A DNA stretch of 64,000 bases from positions 10,229,711-10,293,710 of the forward strand of contig NC_079412.1 in assembly GCF_026213295.1 (NCBI RefSeq). The letters are read 5' to 3'. Shown here piece by piece: positions 1-34,545 of the stretch. The notes beneath the pieces are model-generated. The model ran no database searches. It was not told the origin of the DNA and saw only the letters and a program-made list of their open reading frames with translations. Source of the stretch: Gadus chalcogrammus (taxonomy: Eukaryota > Chordata > Actinopteri > Gadiformes > Gadidae). Position 1 is the stretch's first letter. Each line of letters starts with the position of its first letter. The position numbers were made by a program, and so were the translations under genes.

Positions 1-16
1 TTCTTCCTTATTTTAG
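1..16 (+). promoter_or_regulatory. Splice acceptor just upstream of the first coding exon of pan2
   Basis: The window opens with a pyrimidine-rich tract ending in TTTTAG, then 21 bases of leader before the start codon. This looks like a 3' splice site, implying that pan2 has at least one noncoding 5' exon outside the left edge. It is a consensus match only. Confidence 0.5.
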
Positions 17-37
17 GCCGACTAAGCTTCACTCATG

Positions 38-12704
<12,667 letters not shown>

Positions 12705-12933
12705 GGAGCTGACGCCTTCCGCTCCAAGAGGGTTAGCGGACCAATGTAAATACGTTCTCCTGTACGTTGTACACTTTTTTCCTGGTGCTCGTACCGTACA
12801 GGTGAAACTATTTGACATATCAAGGAATGAGAACCTTTGACATCTCGGTTCCCTCAGTTGGGACTTTTTTGCGTCTAATTCTTTATTGAACGTGAGCAAA
12901 GTGGATAAAATACCAATGGTTTTTTTGTATGTA

Positions 12934-12939
12934 AATAAA
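12934..12939 (+). terminator. pan2 polyadenylation signal
   Basis: AATAAA lies 230 bases after the pan2 stop codon and is followed by TTGATTTGATG, giving a short 3' UTR. From there to 13,373 I see only AT-rich noncoding sequence. Confidence 0.75.
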
Positions 12940-13567
12940 GTTGATTTGATGACCTTGAAATTGAATTGTGATTATTTAGGGCTTTTTCAATTTAATAGAT
13001 GAGCTTGTTTGTTAATATTTAAGGTTGAATAACTTAAAATTCAACCTTAAAGTAATAATCTTACTCAAAGCTATGCAACACATCCAACTATAGGAGTCTG
13101 TGTTTCAACTTGACACTCTGCTGTGGTATGGGTGAGGACGTGCAGTGTCAGGTGTGAAGCTACCAAACAAGTTTTAAAAAGGCACTGCACTAGTTTAGCC
13201 AAACATCCTTAATGGCAATTGCCTCTTTGTTTAACAAACGACTCCATCTAGTGGTCGTATTTGGTATTATGCACATTATATTAAAAATAGATCATAGCCT
13301 CCAGTAAGTCCAGCCCAGACTTTGTTTATAACCCTATATTTCCCCTGTGGGAGAGAGTCATCTAATGTTTATATTAACCCTTATAAGGTGTTCGGGTCTG
13401 TGGGACCCGTTTTCAGTTTTTAGCTTTATAAAAGTGATACAAATAATTATTTTTTTGAACTAAGATTCATTGGCTTTGGCTCATTTTCTGTGAGGAACAT
13501 AAATCAGAAAACATTTTCAATGACCCCCCCTGTATACCCCCCCATCACATTTATATTACACACAGGG

Positions 13568-13709
<142 letters not shown>

Positions 13710-14099
13710 GGAAAGAGTAAAGCAGGTGAATGGGCCCTTGGTGTGAGCACCCACAGTGTGCACCCACTGTTTGCAACCTTGTGCATCCCGCGCAAGGTTG
13801 CAAAATTGGAGCACCCAACACTATCAAGCTTGGGGACCTGACACTATAAAAAAGCTCTGTCAGCGTGGTTCCATACCACAACTGATCAAGATGGCAAAGC
13901 GATTCTCTGTTCAGACTGCCCTACAGTTGATATTTGAAGAGACAGAGGGTTTTGATGGTGATGCAGAGGAAATAGTTTCGGAAAGTGAGGATAACATTTA
14001 AGAGTCTGACACCGAGTTTGAAGAGGAGGATGAGCATCAGCCAGCTCCGAAACGTAAAAGAGCCTCAGGACTAGCCCTTCAGCAGCCAGGACAAGCCTG

Positions 14100-14610
14100 C
14101 GAGCAGCAAGCCCCAGGACCATCCCGTGAGCAGCCAGGACCAGCCCGCAAGCAGCCAGCCCCAGGAACATCCCGTGAGCAGCCAGGACCAGCCCGCGAGC
14201 AGCCAACCCCAGGACCAACCCGCGAGTAGCCAGCCCCAGTACCAGCCCGCGAGCAGCCAGCCCCAGGACCAACCCGCGAGCAGCCAGCCCCAGGACCAAC
14301 CCACAAGCAGCCAGCCCCAGGAACAACCCGCAAGCAGCCAGCCCCAGGACCAACCCGCGAGCAGCCAGCCCCAGGACCATCCCGCAAGCAGCCAGCCCCA
14401 GGAACAACCCGCAAGCAGCCAGCCCCAGGACCAACCCACAAGCAGCCAGCCCCAGGAACAACCCGCAAGCAGCCAGCCCCAGGACCAACCCGCAAGCAGC
14501 CAGCCCCAGGACCATCCCGCAAGCAGCCAGCCCCAGGACCAACCCGCAAGCAGCCAGCCCCAGGAACAACCCGCAAGCAGTCAGCCCCAGAAACAACCCG
14601 CAAGCAGCCA
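14100..14610 (+). repeat. 27-bp tandem repeat (about 17-18 copies) inside the piggyBac-like element
   Basis: The unit is built on CGCAAGCAGCCAGCCCCAGG. In one frame it reads KQPAPGPTR-type nonapeptides, in another DQPASSQPQ. The unit length is a multiple of three, so the frame is kept in the array itself. The first units are more diverged than the later ones. Confidence 0.95.
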
Positions 14611-15249
14611 GATGTAGGACCAGCCCGTCAGCCAAAAAGAAACGCTGTGAAGTGTGTGGACCCATGATGGACAGAAAAACACAATATACATGCAACCAGT
14701 GCAAAAAATACATATGCAATACACACACAGTGAGACTCTGCCCCTCATGGGTGGTATAGTCTGATATACGTATAATGGCTGTGTTCAAAGGCTTTAATGT
14801 GTTGTTCAGACAGATGTTATTAAGTATGTTTCAATTTCTAATGATGTTGATTATTTCCCAGTTATGCCTGTTTTATGAGGCATTTCCTTATTTTGTTGCA
14901 TTTTAATAAATAAAAAAATAAAAACGAGTGGCACCTCTATTCATAAATGTGATTTAACAAAGGTAAAGGGATCAAATTTAACATATGTGTTGTTTATATT
15001 ACTTGCAATTGGGTTAAGGGTAACCATTTGGTGAGTATTTAAAAAAAAAAGTTAGATTATGTTGAATTAAAAGGCCTAAAATGCAATGGGTCCACCAGAC
15101 CCAGCAGCACCTCCTGTGTAACAAAAACACGAACACCCTATGAGGGTTAATTCAGGAGAATTTCAGGCACACTAGAGGCCTTCATGTCTAGAGACAAAGT
15201 GATGTGCTATGACACACGCCTCCACCTAGTGGCTGCCCAAGTCCCATAG

Positions 15250-15541
15250 GAAATGGGTGACCTAGTAAGCAAACCTCAAGTTAACATCTGGTTAGGGGAA
15301 ATGGGTGACCTAGTTAGCAAACTTCAAATTAACATTTGGTTAGGTGAAATGGGTGACCTAGTTAGCAAACCTCAAATTAACATTTGGTTAGGTGAAATGG
15401 GTGACCTAGTTAGCAAACCTCAAATTAACATCTGGTTAGGTGAAATGGGTGACCTAGTTAGCAAACCTCAAATTAACATTTGGTTAGGTGAAATGGGTGA
15501 CCTAGTTAGCAAACCTCAAATTAACATCTGGTTAGGTGCCA
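15250..15541 (+). repeat. 48-bp x 6 tandem repeat
   Basis: Six near-identical copies contain ATGGGTGACCTAGTTAGCAA and ATTAACATTTGGTTAGGTGA. The unit is in frame with itself and would read MGDLVSKPQINIWLGE, but there is no gene context, so this is probably a noncoding minisatellite. It starts 100 bp outside the piggyBac-like element. Confidence 0.95.
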
Positions 15542-15674
15542 AGATACTTGCCTAAGGTCTTGATGCAACGGTTCCACTCCAGCAGACCAAAGCAATATAT
15601 CGCCAACTTGTTCTGACGAATTGCAGTCAAGAGAGCAAAGGCCCCCACAGAAGAGACAAACTCCACAGAATGAA

Positions 15675-17898
15675 TGTATTGCAAACCTTTTTTTATTCAT
15701 AGTAAATGAAAAGTGTGCCATTCAGTGAGTGACAGAGAGACGGTCAGGGCTCGTTATGGGACAGGCAGGATGTCTTTGGTCCATACTTAGTGACAGGAGG
15801 GGGGGGGGGGGGTTGTTAAATGAGAGGAAGACAAGGCACTTTAGTTTCAGTTTGACAGTATAGAAGAAAAGTGAAAAAAGGACATGACATGTACACTGGA
15901 AGGCTGCATGGAGGAAAACTTCCACACAGAAAATAAAATATTCTAATATGATTACATAAAAATAAAAAAACGTTCCATGTAAGCGAGTAAACATGTATAC
16001 AGCTAAATACACAAGGTAGAGCTCTGGAAAGGATTGAAGGGGAATAGGTGTTACTCGAGAGCGTCTGCACAGGGAAAAGCTTGACAAGAATTGGTTTCTG
16101 TGAAGACCGAAGACAGCTCCTTGGAAAGGCAGTAACTCGGGATATAGGGTGATGTCATTTCTTTGGCGATAACCTAATATTCCTACAGTTTGAAGTGAAA
16201 ATAAAAAGAAACAGGTTCGCTCAGCCGAACATGTGAGAGTAAGAGAAATGGCGTTACCTATGAACATGCATCTTTCCCTCGAATATATAATGACTCCCAG
16301 CCTGCTCCTATGCTCGAATGGCAAAACATTCTTAACTGCTTAAAGCAACACACTCAACAATCAACTGTAAAACACAAGCTGTCCTGTGGTACAGATACGG
16401 GCAGCGTCTACATGTTTTAGATCTATTACACTTCAGTCAAATAACGTGATCTGATCTACGCAAGCAGAGCAGAGCAGCCATATTACAAATCTGGCGTACA
16501 CTATAGCCTCCACGTTATATTATCAACTGGAAGGTGAACATTAACAAATTTCTCTTTTTTTTTTTTTTACAATTGATTCAGCTGGAATTCTGTTTTCTTC
16601 TTGCTTTTCAAGGAAGACTGCTTGGTACAAGACAGATGGTTTGCTCCACGCTAACCTTTTGGACACACGCACACGACACACGCACTCACATGAGAGAGAG
16701 AGAGCACACCTTTCAATCGCTCCCTCTCCCCCATTTTAAACCCTGCGCACGCAAGGAGACAACCAGGGCATGTGAAACAAACGACAGCACATCAATGAGG
16801 TATTTAGGAGGCTTATGGACCCAAATTACAGTATAAGGGAAAAAAAATGATTGGGTGGTCAAAGGGCCAGTATGATTCCAGGTCAACATCTACAGACGTA
16901 TGTTTACATATACGCTGTGTATAAGCGCTAGGAGTACACACTCTAAATGTACTGGTCTAGGGTTCTGCCATGGCAAGCCTGGAAGTGCTGCGACAAAAAA
17001 AAAAAAAGGCAGGCATGTCAGTTATGCGCATTTCAAATCACCAGCAATGGAACTAAATAAATAGAAGGGGAAATAAAAGGAGGGCTGCACATCCCATTGG
17101 ACGACTTCAACGAGGTCAGGGACACGACGGCCGAGACGCAGACCCTTACCCCGGGAGCTTTCACAATGCAACAGCACCTCATAAAATAATCAAATAATGT
17201 TTTTTAAAGTTAAAACAAAAAGAGCCCCATCCTATTCCTGTAGCCTCGCCTCAGGCCCGGGGGGGGGGGGGGGATAACTAGCGGGTTCCTCGGTGTGACC
17301 AGACCATGGACCAGACGCAAGCAAGCGATGCTGGCAGCAGCCACGTTGGACCGCACAAGGACGACGTGCAGTGATATGTGCAACTTTGATGGTTTGTTTT
17401 CTGAAGCGTTGATTGCATTTACGATAAACGAAGACTCCCACGCCCTCTTAATTCACAATCAGCACATTGGAACATCTTTTAACTAACCGACGCCGTACAA
17501 TCTAAGGCTGCAGGGATTGCCAAAATCCGAGGTGTCTCATGATTTCCTCGGAATCGCCGGTGAACACGTGTGCAGGGAGGGCGGTGAGGGGGAGGCGGGG
17601 GGGGAGCTGAGAAGGAAGCAGAAGGGAGCCGCGATGTCGAGAGTCAATTACAAAATACTAAGAGACTTAGACTTTTTCAAGTCTAGAGGATGAAGGAGAG
17701 GCGGTGGCACCACAGCTACACGGACCCCATTAAAACAAAAAACTAACGACAAATAAATGTAAACGTGTATTCTTACTATTCTTCATTGATACAGGAGTTT
17801 GGGGGGGGGGGGGGGGGGGGGTGCAGGGGGAGAGTTTGGGGGGGTGGATGGGTGGGTAGTGGATGTGCTGGAGGCGGCGGCTGTATGAGTGCCCCCCC
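15675..17898 (-). other. Probable 3' UTR of spats2
   Basis: No protein-coding signal was found on either strand between the spats2 stop codon and an AATAAA (minus strand, 15,692-15,697). The interval holds A- and G-homopolymers, including about 18 G at 17,802-17,820 and shorter runs near 15,797 and 17,262. The length fits a vertebrate 3' UTR, but the end is inferred from the signal only. Confidence 0.5.
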
Positions 17899-26319
<8,421 letters not shown>

Positions 26320-27269
26320 GTTGGCGTTTCACAGAGGAGGTATCCAAAAAGCGTTGCACCGTTTTGGCTCCCAACGTCCCAAGAAATCAAAAAAAAAAAA
26401 GATTGAATCCTGATTGCAGACTTCCAAACTCCAGATTAAATAAACACTCAGAAGAGGGCTCCGAGAACGATGATTTTCCCCTCGCAAATTTTCCACTCTT
26501 CGTGCAGATGCCAATTGAGGTTCGAAACCTAGTGGTTGGAAGAGATGGGGTCAGATCGGGCCGGACACACACACACGTAAAAGGGAGACACAGGAATATG
26601 CTAGCTCAGGTTATGTACAGTGGTTTGCACAACTTTATTGCCATGTTATAATACTAACTAAATCTCTTAGAGAGTTGCTTTAAGTTTCACTTTCCAGCTA
26701 AACCAACACTAAAGCGATACTGAGTCCTGGAACAAACCTCTGCACGTCATAGCCTCTTTGAGCACAGCCAGCAGTTTCAACTTTATAATCTAATCATGCA
26801 ATGACTTATGTTTATCAAGAGGGCAGGTAGTTGAATCTTCAAGTGCACAAGGTGTAGTTATGTTGATTGTTGCAAGCATATTGGATAAGTGACTATGACT
26901 AGCATTAACCAGCTGAGCAAACATTCTTCCTGTGACGCAATTCATGTGGAAACTGGGTCAAAATAAATATCAAGAAATATGGGTTAACTAATGAAGAGGG
27001 TTCAATTTCACTCTAGTTAAAGAAGTTATGCCTAACTAAAGCCAATTTCCCCTTTGGCTCCAACTTGCAGACAATATCAGGGACTCAAATGGAATAATAA
27101 AATACCAAATTGAGTTGACCTATAATATTCTGTTAACCTAAAAACGAAAAAGCTAACTAAATCGAATATAACCATACATGAACAAAGAGATGTCATTCAA
27201 TTAGAAAAGGGAACCACGTTTGGCAACAGTAACACAAAAACCACCAAGGTAATGCACTTATTTTAAGGT

Positions 27270-27560
27270 TGAAACTTAACATAACACTTTTACCATCCAT
27301 CCATCAACCTTGTTTATTAACACAACATAGTACTTTAACCATCCATCGACCTGGTTAACTAACATAACATAGAACTTTAACCATCTATCCACCCATCTGG
27401 TTTACTAACAGAACTTAGCACTTAAACCATCTATCAACCCACCTTGTTTACTAAGACAACATAGGACTTTAACTATCTATCCACCCACCCACCTGGTTTG
27501 CTAACAGAACATAGTACTTTAACCATCTATCCATCCATCCATCCATCTGGTTTACTAACA
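27270..27560. repeat. Minisatellite upstream of the spats2 start codon
   Basis: Five or six diverged units of about 41-49 bp combine ACATAGTACTTTAACCATC with (CATC)n and CTGGTTTACTAACA. It lies about 1 kb upstream of the spats2 start codon, probably in its first intron or 5' region. Confidence 0.85.
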
Positions 27561-30153
27561 CACACTTTGAGAGACTCAGCCTCCAGCATCCAGCATCCAT
27601 CACGTTAGGTTTGGTTAGGTTAGCTTGCTGGACGTTACAAGAATTGCTTATTGTCCCTCATCTCGTCACTGCGATGCATTAGTGTAATGGCTCGTAATCT
27701 CAGACGCTAGAGCCTGAACCCAATGTTCAATGGAGAGAAACTAAGACGGTGAAACGCAGTGACGGCCAGTGAACACATCGCCTGGCTTTGTTAATTTAAT
27801 GCCCAATTCTCGTCAACGCTAGCAAGTCTGCTAACGTTAAACGCCTTATATAGCAAAGGCTAGACAACTATAATGTATAGAAAACATAAAGATGAAGCGT
27901 TTTAATTTGAGCATTATTCTGTATACTGCAATCACATTGCAAACAATTAAATGAATACGCCATTGTGGTAACAGAGATTATTCTTTGTGGAGCGGGGTAA
28001 GTTACCTTTGCCTCTCCTTCTGCTTCTGCCTCTGCCTCTGCCTCTGCCTCGTCAGTCTCTCCAGTCGTTTGCTGCGTGCAATATTTTCTTTAGGCTACTT
28101 AGGTGGTGCCAGATTCGGCAGAACACCCCCTTTCATAGCTTTTCTTATTTTTCTTCTTTTCAATTTAAAGGGAGCCTAGAATGTCACCAGTCACATTGCT
28201 GCCACCCACAGGATTGGAGTTCCCCACAATAAAATTAGCTAGAAAATAAATAAAACAAAAATCAAACCCTGGCTAAGCAAATGTGGATAGGCTATCCACA
28301 TTTAAAAAACTAAAAACCAAAACCTGTTCCTCAGATTAATCAATAGCAGGACCCACCGGTGTGTACAATGAGAATGTGGTCACACCCAATGCAAAGAGCA
28401 TTATAACATCTTAAACTTCTTACATAGGCCTATACGTGGCAGTCCACATCCCGCACTTGGTACATAGCCCCACCTTGATGCTCACCCTTTAGCAGCGGTC
28501 CTGCCTGCAAACCTCATTCCTGCCGTTATCCCCCTCCTATCCACTTGGCATACCCTCCTCCTCCCAATACACTGCTGTATTGATTGATCACTCTTCTTGC
28601 GTCCTTTCAAGGTTGTCAATAAAGATGTTTATAATAAATATGGCTGTTTAATGTGTAATTTCTGAGACTTTCCAAATTGTACATTAGAATAATATATTAG
28701 AGGGGAAATGAATGGTTTGGGCATTTATTCAATAATCATCAAAGTTATAATGATGAGGTGCGATGAGCACCTTCGTTATTCATAGAAGGGAAAATTCCAA
28801 TTGGATGATGTGTTGGAATGAAATAATTATTTATATATGATGTACCTATTTTTGAGCCCAAATGTCTGATGAAACCAATTTAAAACGATGCATTAAATTC
28901 ACTTCAAAGTATAAATACTTTTTAGATTTGCATAACCATGTATGATGGCTGTTAAAGATAAATATTCTGTCATCTCTCTTGTGAGGCCTATTTTACTTAT
29001 TTTATAGCACACATTGTTAATGTGTGGAGAAAATAACAGTAATTATCAAGGTTATGATATTGATTGATTGATTGATTGATTGATTGTCTTTATTTCTAAC
29101 ATGTAAACAATAAAAAAAACATGATTATCAATCAATTAATGATTATCAATTTATTATTAATAGATGAAATAAAAAATAAAAGAGACAACAAAAAAAAGAA
29201 GTAAAATTAAAAAAAAAACTTTCTACATGCTCGAAAGGGGGTAGGAGGAAGTAAAAAAAACGTATCTAGTCCTACCCCTTAATAGATCAATTTAGCTTGG
29301 ATAGATGTCACCAACATGTCAGTATAATACAAGCTATAATAATGCATATAAATATGAATACAGAATAATTGGGTGTATATATATATATATCTACGTATAT
29401 ATATCATATATTTATAAATAGTCAATATAATCACAAATATTGTAAACAATTATATATATAATTGTAAACAATTATATATATATACTATAAACAATTCATA
29501 TTACATTATAAATACCTATACATGTATATTATAAGTTACTATATATATAGAGATATTACAAATATAAACACAAATACCATGTATATTACAAAACTACAGT
29601 CTACATATGTCAATATTACAGAGGCTTTTCTAAATTTCGGTACTTTGTGATGATGATTGAACTGCCTTATGCTTATATTGGTTAAATGATGCATCTTTGT
29701 AAGCCTAATGTTACAGTATATTAATCCCTTGCAAGCAGTTTATTGAATAACTTGTAGTATGACATGCATTTCTCATTTAAATACTCTTAAATTAGATACA
29801 TATATCAGTTTGGTATGTAGGCTATACGTCTCGACAATAATGTGATATTCCAGACCAACAAATCTGAAATGAAATTGGAGCATGTTGATAATGAAGTTGA
29901 TAAAAGAAGACCAATATCTAAGAAAGACATTCCTCACACAAATCATGCCGATTTCCCTCAAAGCTAGAAACAATGACTCTTCGTCCTAGAACTGAAACTC
30001 TGATCTGATCTGGTTCTAGAGAAGGATATAGGCTGTTCTAGATCTAGTTCTAGAGACTGATCATATTCAACTGATCCAAGTATGTTAATCTGGCAACTCC
30101 AACTCCCTGCGTCACATCCTGAGAAATAGTCTATGTTTTGCCACTGTGGTGTC

Positions 30154-30228
30154 CAGTGTTGCCAGATTAGGCTCGATGTCCCGCCCAAACTGACAACACT
30201 GGATCATGCAGCCAGTCTGGCAACACTG
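30154..30228. mobile_element. 75-bp hAT-like mini-element
   Basis: The ends are CAGTGTTGCCAGA and TCTGGCAACACTG, perfect inverted repeats of 13 bp that begin with CAGTG as many hAT elements do. The flanking octamers GTGGTGTC (30,146-30,153) and TTGGTATC (30,229-30,236) agree at six of eight positions, consistent with a decayed 8-bp target duplication. Confidence 0.6.
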
Positions 30229-30908
30229 TTGGTATCCATAGTGAAGTTGGCAGTCAGCTGGGTCAACATACTTGGTAACCGTCATATCGATCAGTCCAAG
30301 TGGTGACACTTCAAGAACACACACTGTCACAATCACACCAGAAAACACGCTCCCCCCGTAGGCTACCTAGTGGTTAATTGAGGTGAAGCGCTGACTTCTC
30401 TTAGTTAGTCAAGATTCTCTTTTACTTCTGCGGATCGAGTCCAACCACGATTCTTTCGTTCAAAAGCACGAACAGGGTCGACTCACACCTATTGCCGTTG
30501 GCAAAATATTTGATTTGACGGTCGGATCTTCGAGGAGCAGCTCCTCGACAACTTGCGGCTCTTTACCGTCACCCCCAGCTTAGAGATAGACTATTTGTCT
30601 ATTTTCGGGGAACTACAAAGCAAAAAAAGTAGAGGAGATTATTTGAGTATGAGCCTAAACTTCGGCCACTATTTTGGATGCCATAGATAAGCTAAATAAA
30701 GTGTTGAGCCGAGGGGCGTCCTAACCTCGTCAAACCATAATACACTTTGTAAACGACAACGATGTGTAATTAAACCCTGGTAGGATACAAAACCATCCAA
30801 TGACAACAGTTATGCTTTCAAAATAGTGATGTATCGCTGTAATCTGTATCACAACTCTGCTTCGCTGCTGGGTCGTCCCCGACCTGAAGGTGTGTGCCCG
30901 CTTTCGAC

Positions 30909-30915
30909 TATATAG
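30909..30915 (+). promoter_or_regulatory. Possible TATA box of pym1
   Basis: TATATAG lies 44 bases before the pym1 start codon. That distance allows transcription to start just ahead of the ATG, giving a very short leader. A more distal start with a longer leader cannot be excluded. Confidence 0.4.
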
Positions 30916-30958
30916 AGCTAGTGGAGCTAGAGGCACAGTCACACCAAACGCATCCACC

Positions 30959-31745
30959 ATGAGCCACCCGAAAACCAAGACGGCAATCCCCTATGACGTG
31001 GATGATTCTGGTAAGAATCTTTTGGATAAATCACTTTATTTTCTGAGTACCGGTACATCTCCAGGAATCCGTTTACCTCGGTGGCATTTGCGCACAGAGC
31101 CCGACGGCCCGGCCGGGCCGGAGCTGGCGTTAAGTGGGCAGACCTGGTGGCTAACAGCGGCTAGCTTGGTTAGCACGCATCTTTAACTTTCTCCAACTGT
31201 TAGCAGAATCTGCTATTTCTTTGAATACATTGTTTAATTATTTGCTTTATTTAGGGTTCCCTTAAATGTCCTTTTTTTTGTGTATGTTTGATTTACCGCT
31301 GGGTTAAGGTTGCGTTCCCTCGTTTGCTAAGGCTAATTGCTAGGCTGTGACCTGGTAATCTGCACTGTTCTGCAGCCACGATTTGATTTATTGATGTTGT
31401 TTAGGCAATTCACCTTATTGTTGGGGCTGTTGTTATGGAATATTATTGGGGAATGAATGCACACTGGCTGTGTGCAGCAAAGCAGAACGGAATATGTCCA
31501 ATCCATTTTTAAACAAAAGTTAACATTTTCAAAATAACCCAAAACTAAAAATGTATGAACTGTACACGGATGCATGCACTATATTTAGTACTTTTGGCTT
31601 ATTTAAATATAATGTAGGCCTACCTTGGATTGTTAGAACTTGGTAATAAATGCTAAATGTAAGTGGTTTGCCATAGATATCAAAATCTGTTATTCTACTG
31701 CTCATGTATGCTAGTGTTATGTCTCATTTGATCAATCCTCCTATG

Positions 31746-31810
<65 letters not shown>

Positions 31811-32628
31811 GCATTTTAATGCCTCCAGAAAAAATTGATGAAATATATTTCACATTTTACATTGCAGGGAAATTTATTGCTTCCACACAGCGTCCAGACG
31901 GAACATGGAGGAAGCCCAGGAGAGTAAGGGACGGTTACACTCCCCAGGAAGAAGTCCCTGTGTAAGCTTGTGTTCACATTACACTGTAACCAATCACAAA
32001 CTAGTGGAAAACACCCTTTTAATTATCCTGTTTTACATTTTATTAATAAGGCAAATTGACAACAATGCATAATGGCACCTTACAGATGGAAAACATGTTT
32101 TCCTTGCTCACTCACTTCCTTTCTTTCGGTTTCAGCTATGAGAACAAGTTTGTGAAGTTCTTCAAGAGTAAGCCCGACCTCCCGCCCGGCATGAGCCCGG
32201 CGGACGCGGCGCCATCCAACAGGCAGCAGGCGGTCCCCGGGTGTGCGGCCAGCGAGCCCACCGGCCTCTCCAAGACGGCCAAGCGCAACATGAAGCGCAA
32301 GGAGAAGCGCAAGCAGCAGCAGCCGGCGGACGAGGACGACGCGGAGCTTGAGTCGGCCAGGAGCGCCGTGGAGGGCGCCTCCCTCTCGGAGCTCCCCGCC
32401 AAGGGAGCGGTCGGCACCGGCCCGGCCGCGGACGAACCCTCGGCCGCCAGCGAGAAGGTCAAAAAGATCAAAAACCTGAGGAAGAAGCTGCGGCAGATCG
32501 AAGAGCTGCAGCAGAAAATGGACTCTGGGGAAATCAGTGAGCCGTCGAAGGATCAGCTGGAGAAGGTGGGGAGGGCCCGGGCCCTGCAGGAGGAGCTGGA
32601 GCAGCTGGAGGAGGAGGAGGACTCTTGA
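30959..32628 (+). CDS. pym1: PYM1 (partner of Y14 and Mago), exon-junction-complex disassembly factor, complete
   Basis: PYM1 binds the MAGOH-RBM8A heterodimer and the 40S ribosome and releases exon junction complexes from translated mRNA. Exons 30959-31010, 31868-31961 and 32136-32628 join in phase to 212 residues (human about 204). The N-terminal Mago-Y14-binding segment is clear: [19 protein letters not shown] at about 18-36, then [18 protein letters not shown]. The middle has [18 protein letters not shown], a basic run. The C-terminus is a coiled coil, [20 protein letters not shown] to [12 protein letters not shown], for ribosome contact. Exon 1 gives a fish-specific N-terminal extension ([17 protein letters not shown]). 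The next gene, mmp19, is also its neighbour on human 12q13.2 (from memory). Confidence 0.97.
31746..31807. repeat. (TA)n microsatellite in pym1 intron 1
   Basis: About 60 bp of uninterrupted TA lie about 60 bases upstream of the exon 2 acceptor. Confidence 0.98.
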
Positions 32629-34545
32629 AGCGGGGCCAGCGGTGCAGGGCAGAGGGACGGACAATTGAAAGTACAAACTGTGTAAACTTTGACCTCCATT
32701 GAAAATAGTTTTTTTTTTTTTTTTTGCTAGTCAACATAAACTGTAGCTTGGGAAGTAAGCACACTACCAAAGCCTCTCAACCTGACGTATTGAAGGACCA
32801 CGAACGTGTAAATCCTCAGCACTTATAATTATAGTAATTATCTGATGTTTAAATGTAACCTGAAAATAACTTTTTTCGCTAGGTGTTTCATTTAATATTG
32901 AACTTTTAAAAGGTCCTGTACAATGTACGGTTCATTGTGCATGGAGTGGTTTTATGTGCCATTTATTGATCATGATATTGCCTCAACACACCCATGTCAA
33001 TCACAGTTACAGAAGAAAAGACTAATGATGAGGTGTTGGTAGTAGTCGGTGCATTTATTAAAATTGTACCCCACTGAGAAGTTAAGATTTTCTAAATAAA
33101 TGACATTACGTTGACGTCATAGAAGTCTTTTATGGATGGGGACCTCAAAGTGTTGCTTCAGTTCTTAGGCAAGCTGGCTGTTGATTTTCATTTTGTATTA
33201 TGTGTGGCAAAATGTTTTATAAACAAGCTATACTTGGTGCAATGGCTGTCTTTTCAACGGTGATCAATGACTGACCAGAAAAGTGTGTTCAGTTCGGACA
33301 CAATGTTTACCTTGAGTTTGGTCATTGCACCACTTAATGTGACGAAGAAGCTGTTTGTGGGCGTTTTTACACCGTGCTCAATACGTTCATTTTCAAAGTC
33401 CAGTGGATCCGGTCTATTTTGAACGTTGTACATTCTAAACAATGTTTTATTTTTAAATTTTTATGACCATTATTTCTGAGTATTATAATAAAGGCAAAGA
33501 TTACTGACCAACCAGCATCTTTATTAAGAATGAACACGAGAAATCACTAATGTGTGCAAGTCTATTGGCTTATTATTTTCTCTGCATCGTTATGTCAGTT
33601 GTTGCATGAAGCATTCAGGCAACACCCTTTGGTAAAGAGATATTGAGTTGAAAATGAACATTGAAAAGGACACAGTGAGAGCAGAAAGAGCCAGCCAAGA
33701 AAATATCAACCGAATACAAGATAACGTGTATTATTTCAACACTAATGAGCTAGTAGTCATTAGTGATTTATTTTAGTTTGCGACCTAGGAAATGTTATTT
33801 ATGTCCGGGGTTGATGTTACGATCGCTGCGTTTACATGTGACACACAAAATTCAGCATTTTCATAATACGGATTCATAGTTTTTGGAAATTCATTTAAAA
33901 AGATATCCATGGGCTGGGAGTCTTCATTTAATTGGCTCAAGCTGTCCTTCTGAAATCGTATGTTAGCCAAGTCGCCTACTGTTTCCTCATATGACAGTAT
34001 TATATGAACTTGGATAGGCCAAATAGCAGTTTTCCAACCTAACACTGTACTGGTGGTTACATTATTGTGACACTGCCCCGCCTCTGGTTTCAATCACAGT
34101 AACTGTCATGGAGTGGAATGTTGTCAGTTGTTTTGTTCAGGGGGATGTTCAAAAAACAAAACAAGCATTCACTTTTAGATGTACAATAACAAGACTATTT
34201 ATTGAAAAACTGCAATGATCCTACAGTACACATTTAAATGTGTAGGTCATTGTAGTTTCAAAGACTGCCTGTAGAGGAGTGGGGAAGCGGTTTAGATGTA
34301 GGCCTATAAACCAATGGACATATCACAAACACCAGACATCAATAAAACATTTGTATTCATTGAAAACATTTAATGATTTAGTTTTTTCTTTGGAGATGAC
34401 TAGTAAATGAATGTGAAAGATATTCTAAAATTACCCTAGACTACTAATTGTTATGTAGCAAACCCTGCTGTCAAAGTGTGAAATATGTTTTGGCTTTTGC
34501 TTTTCCGCCCAGCACATTCCTTGTGGAGCCTTATGGTTCAGGCTG
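32629..34545. other. pym1 3' UTR and pym1-mmp19 intergenic DNA
   Basis: AATAAA at 33,095-33,100 is the most likely pym1 polyadenylation signal; another AATAAA-like motif lies near 33,488. Beyond that I see AT-rich sequence with no exon, repeat array or RNA gene that I can support. Open frames on the minus strand at 33,254-33,442 and 33,785-34,093 show no recognisable domain. Confidence 0.5.

Larger units (their letters stand above)
26320..30900. other. Noncoding interval between divergent spats2 and pym1
   Basis: The two genes point away from each other, so both promoters should lie here. A pyrimidine-rich CTTCTGCCTCTGCCTCTGCC stretch near 28,020 (purine-rich on the minus strand) lies beside GGTAACTTAC, also on the minus strand. 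That could mark the end of a noncoding spats2 exon, at low confidence. From 28,640 to 29,640 the sequence is very AT-rich, with (TTGA)n near 29,060-29,090 and ATATAT/TGTAAACAATTATAT repeats at 29,370-29,550. No convincing coding exon was found. Confidence 0.6.

Noticed and set aside
14126..14617. Open frame of about 163 codons with QPASSQPQ repeats as a possible novel repeat protein
   Set aside because: It is the 27-bp minisatellite within a piggyBac-like element, with no start context; the flanking coding remnants use the other two frames.
27985..28232. Short plus-strand frames with Leu-Cys-Leu runs
   Set aside because: They come from a (CTCTGC)n-like pyrimidine stretch and lack any splice or domain support.
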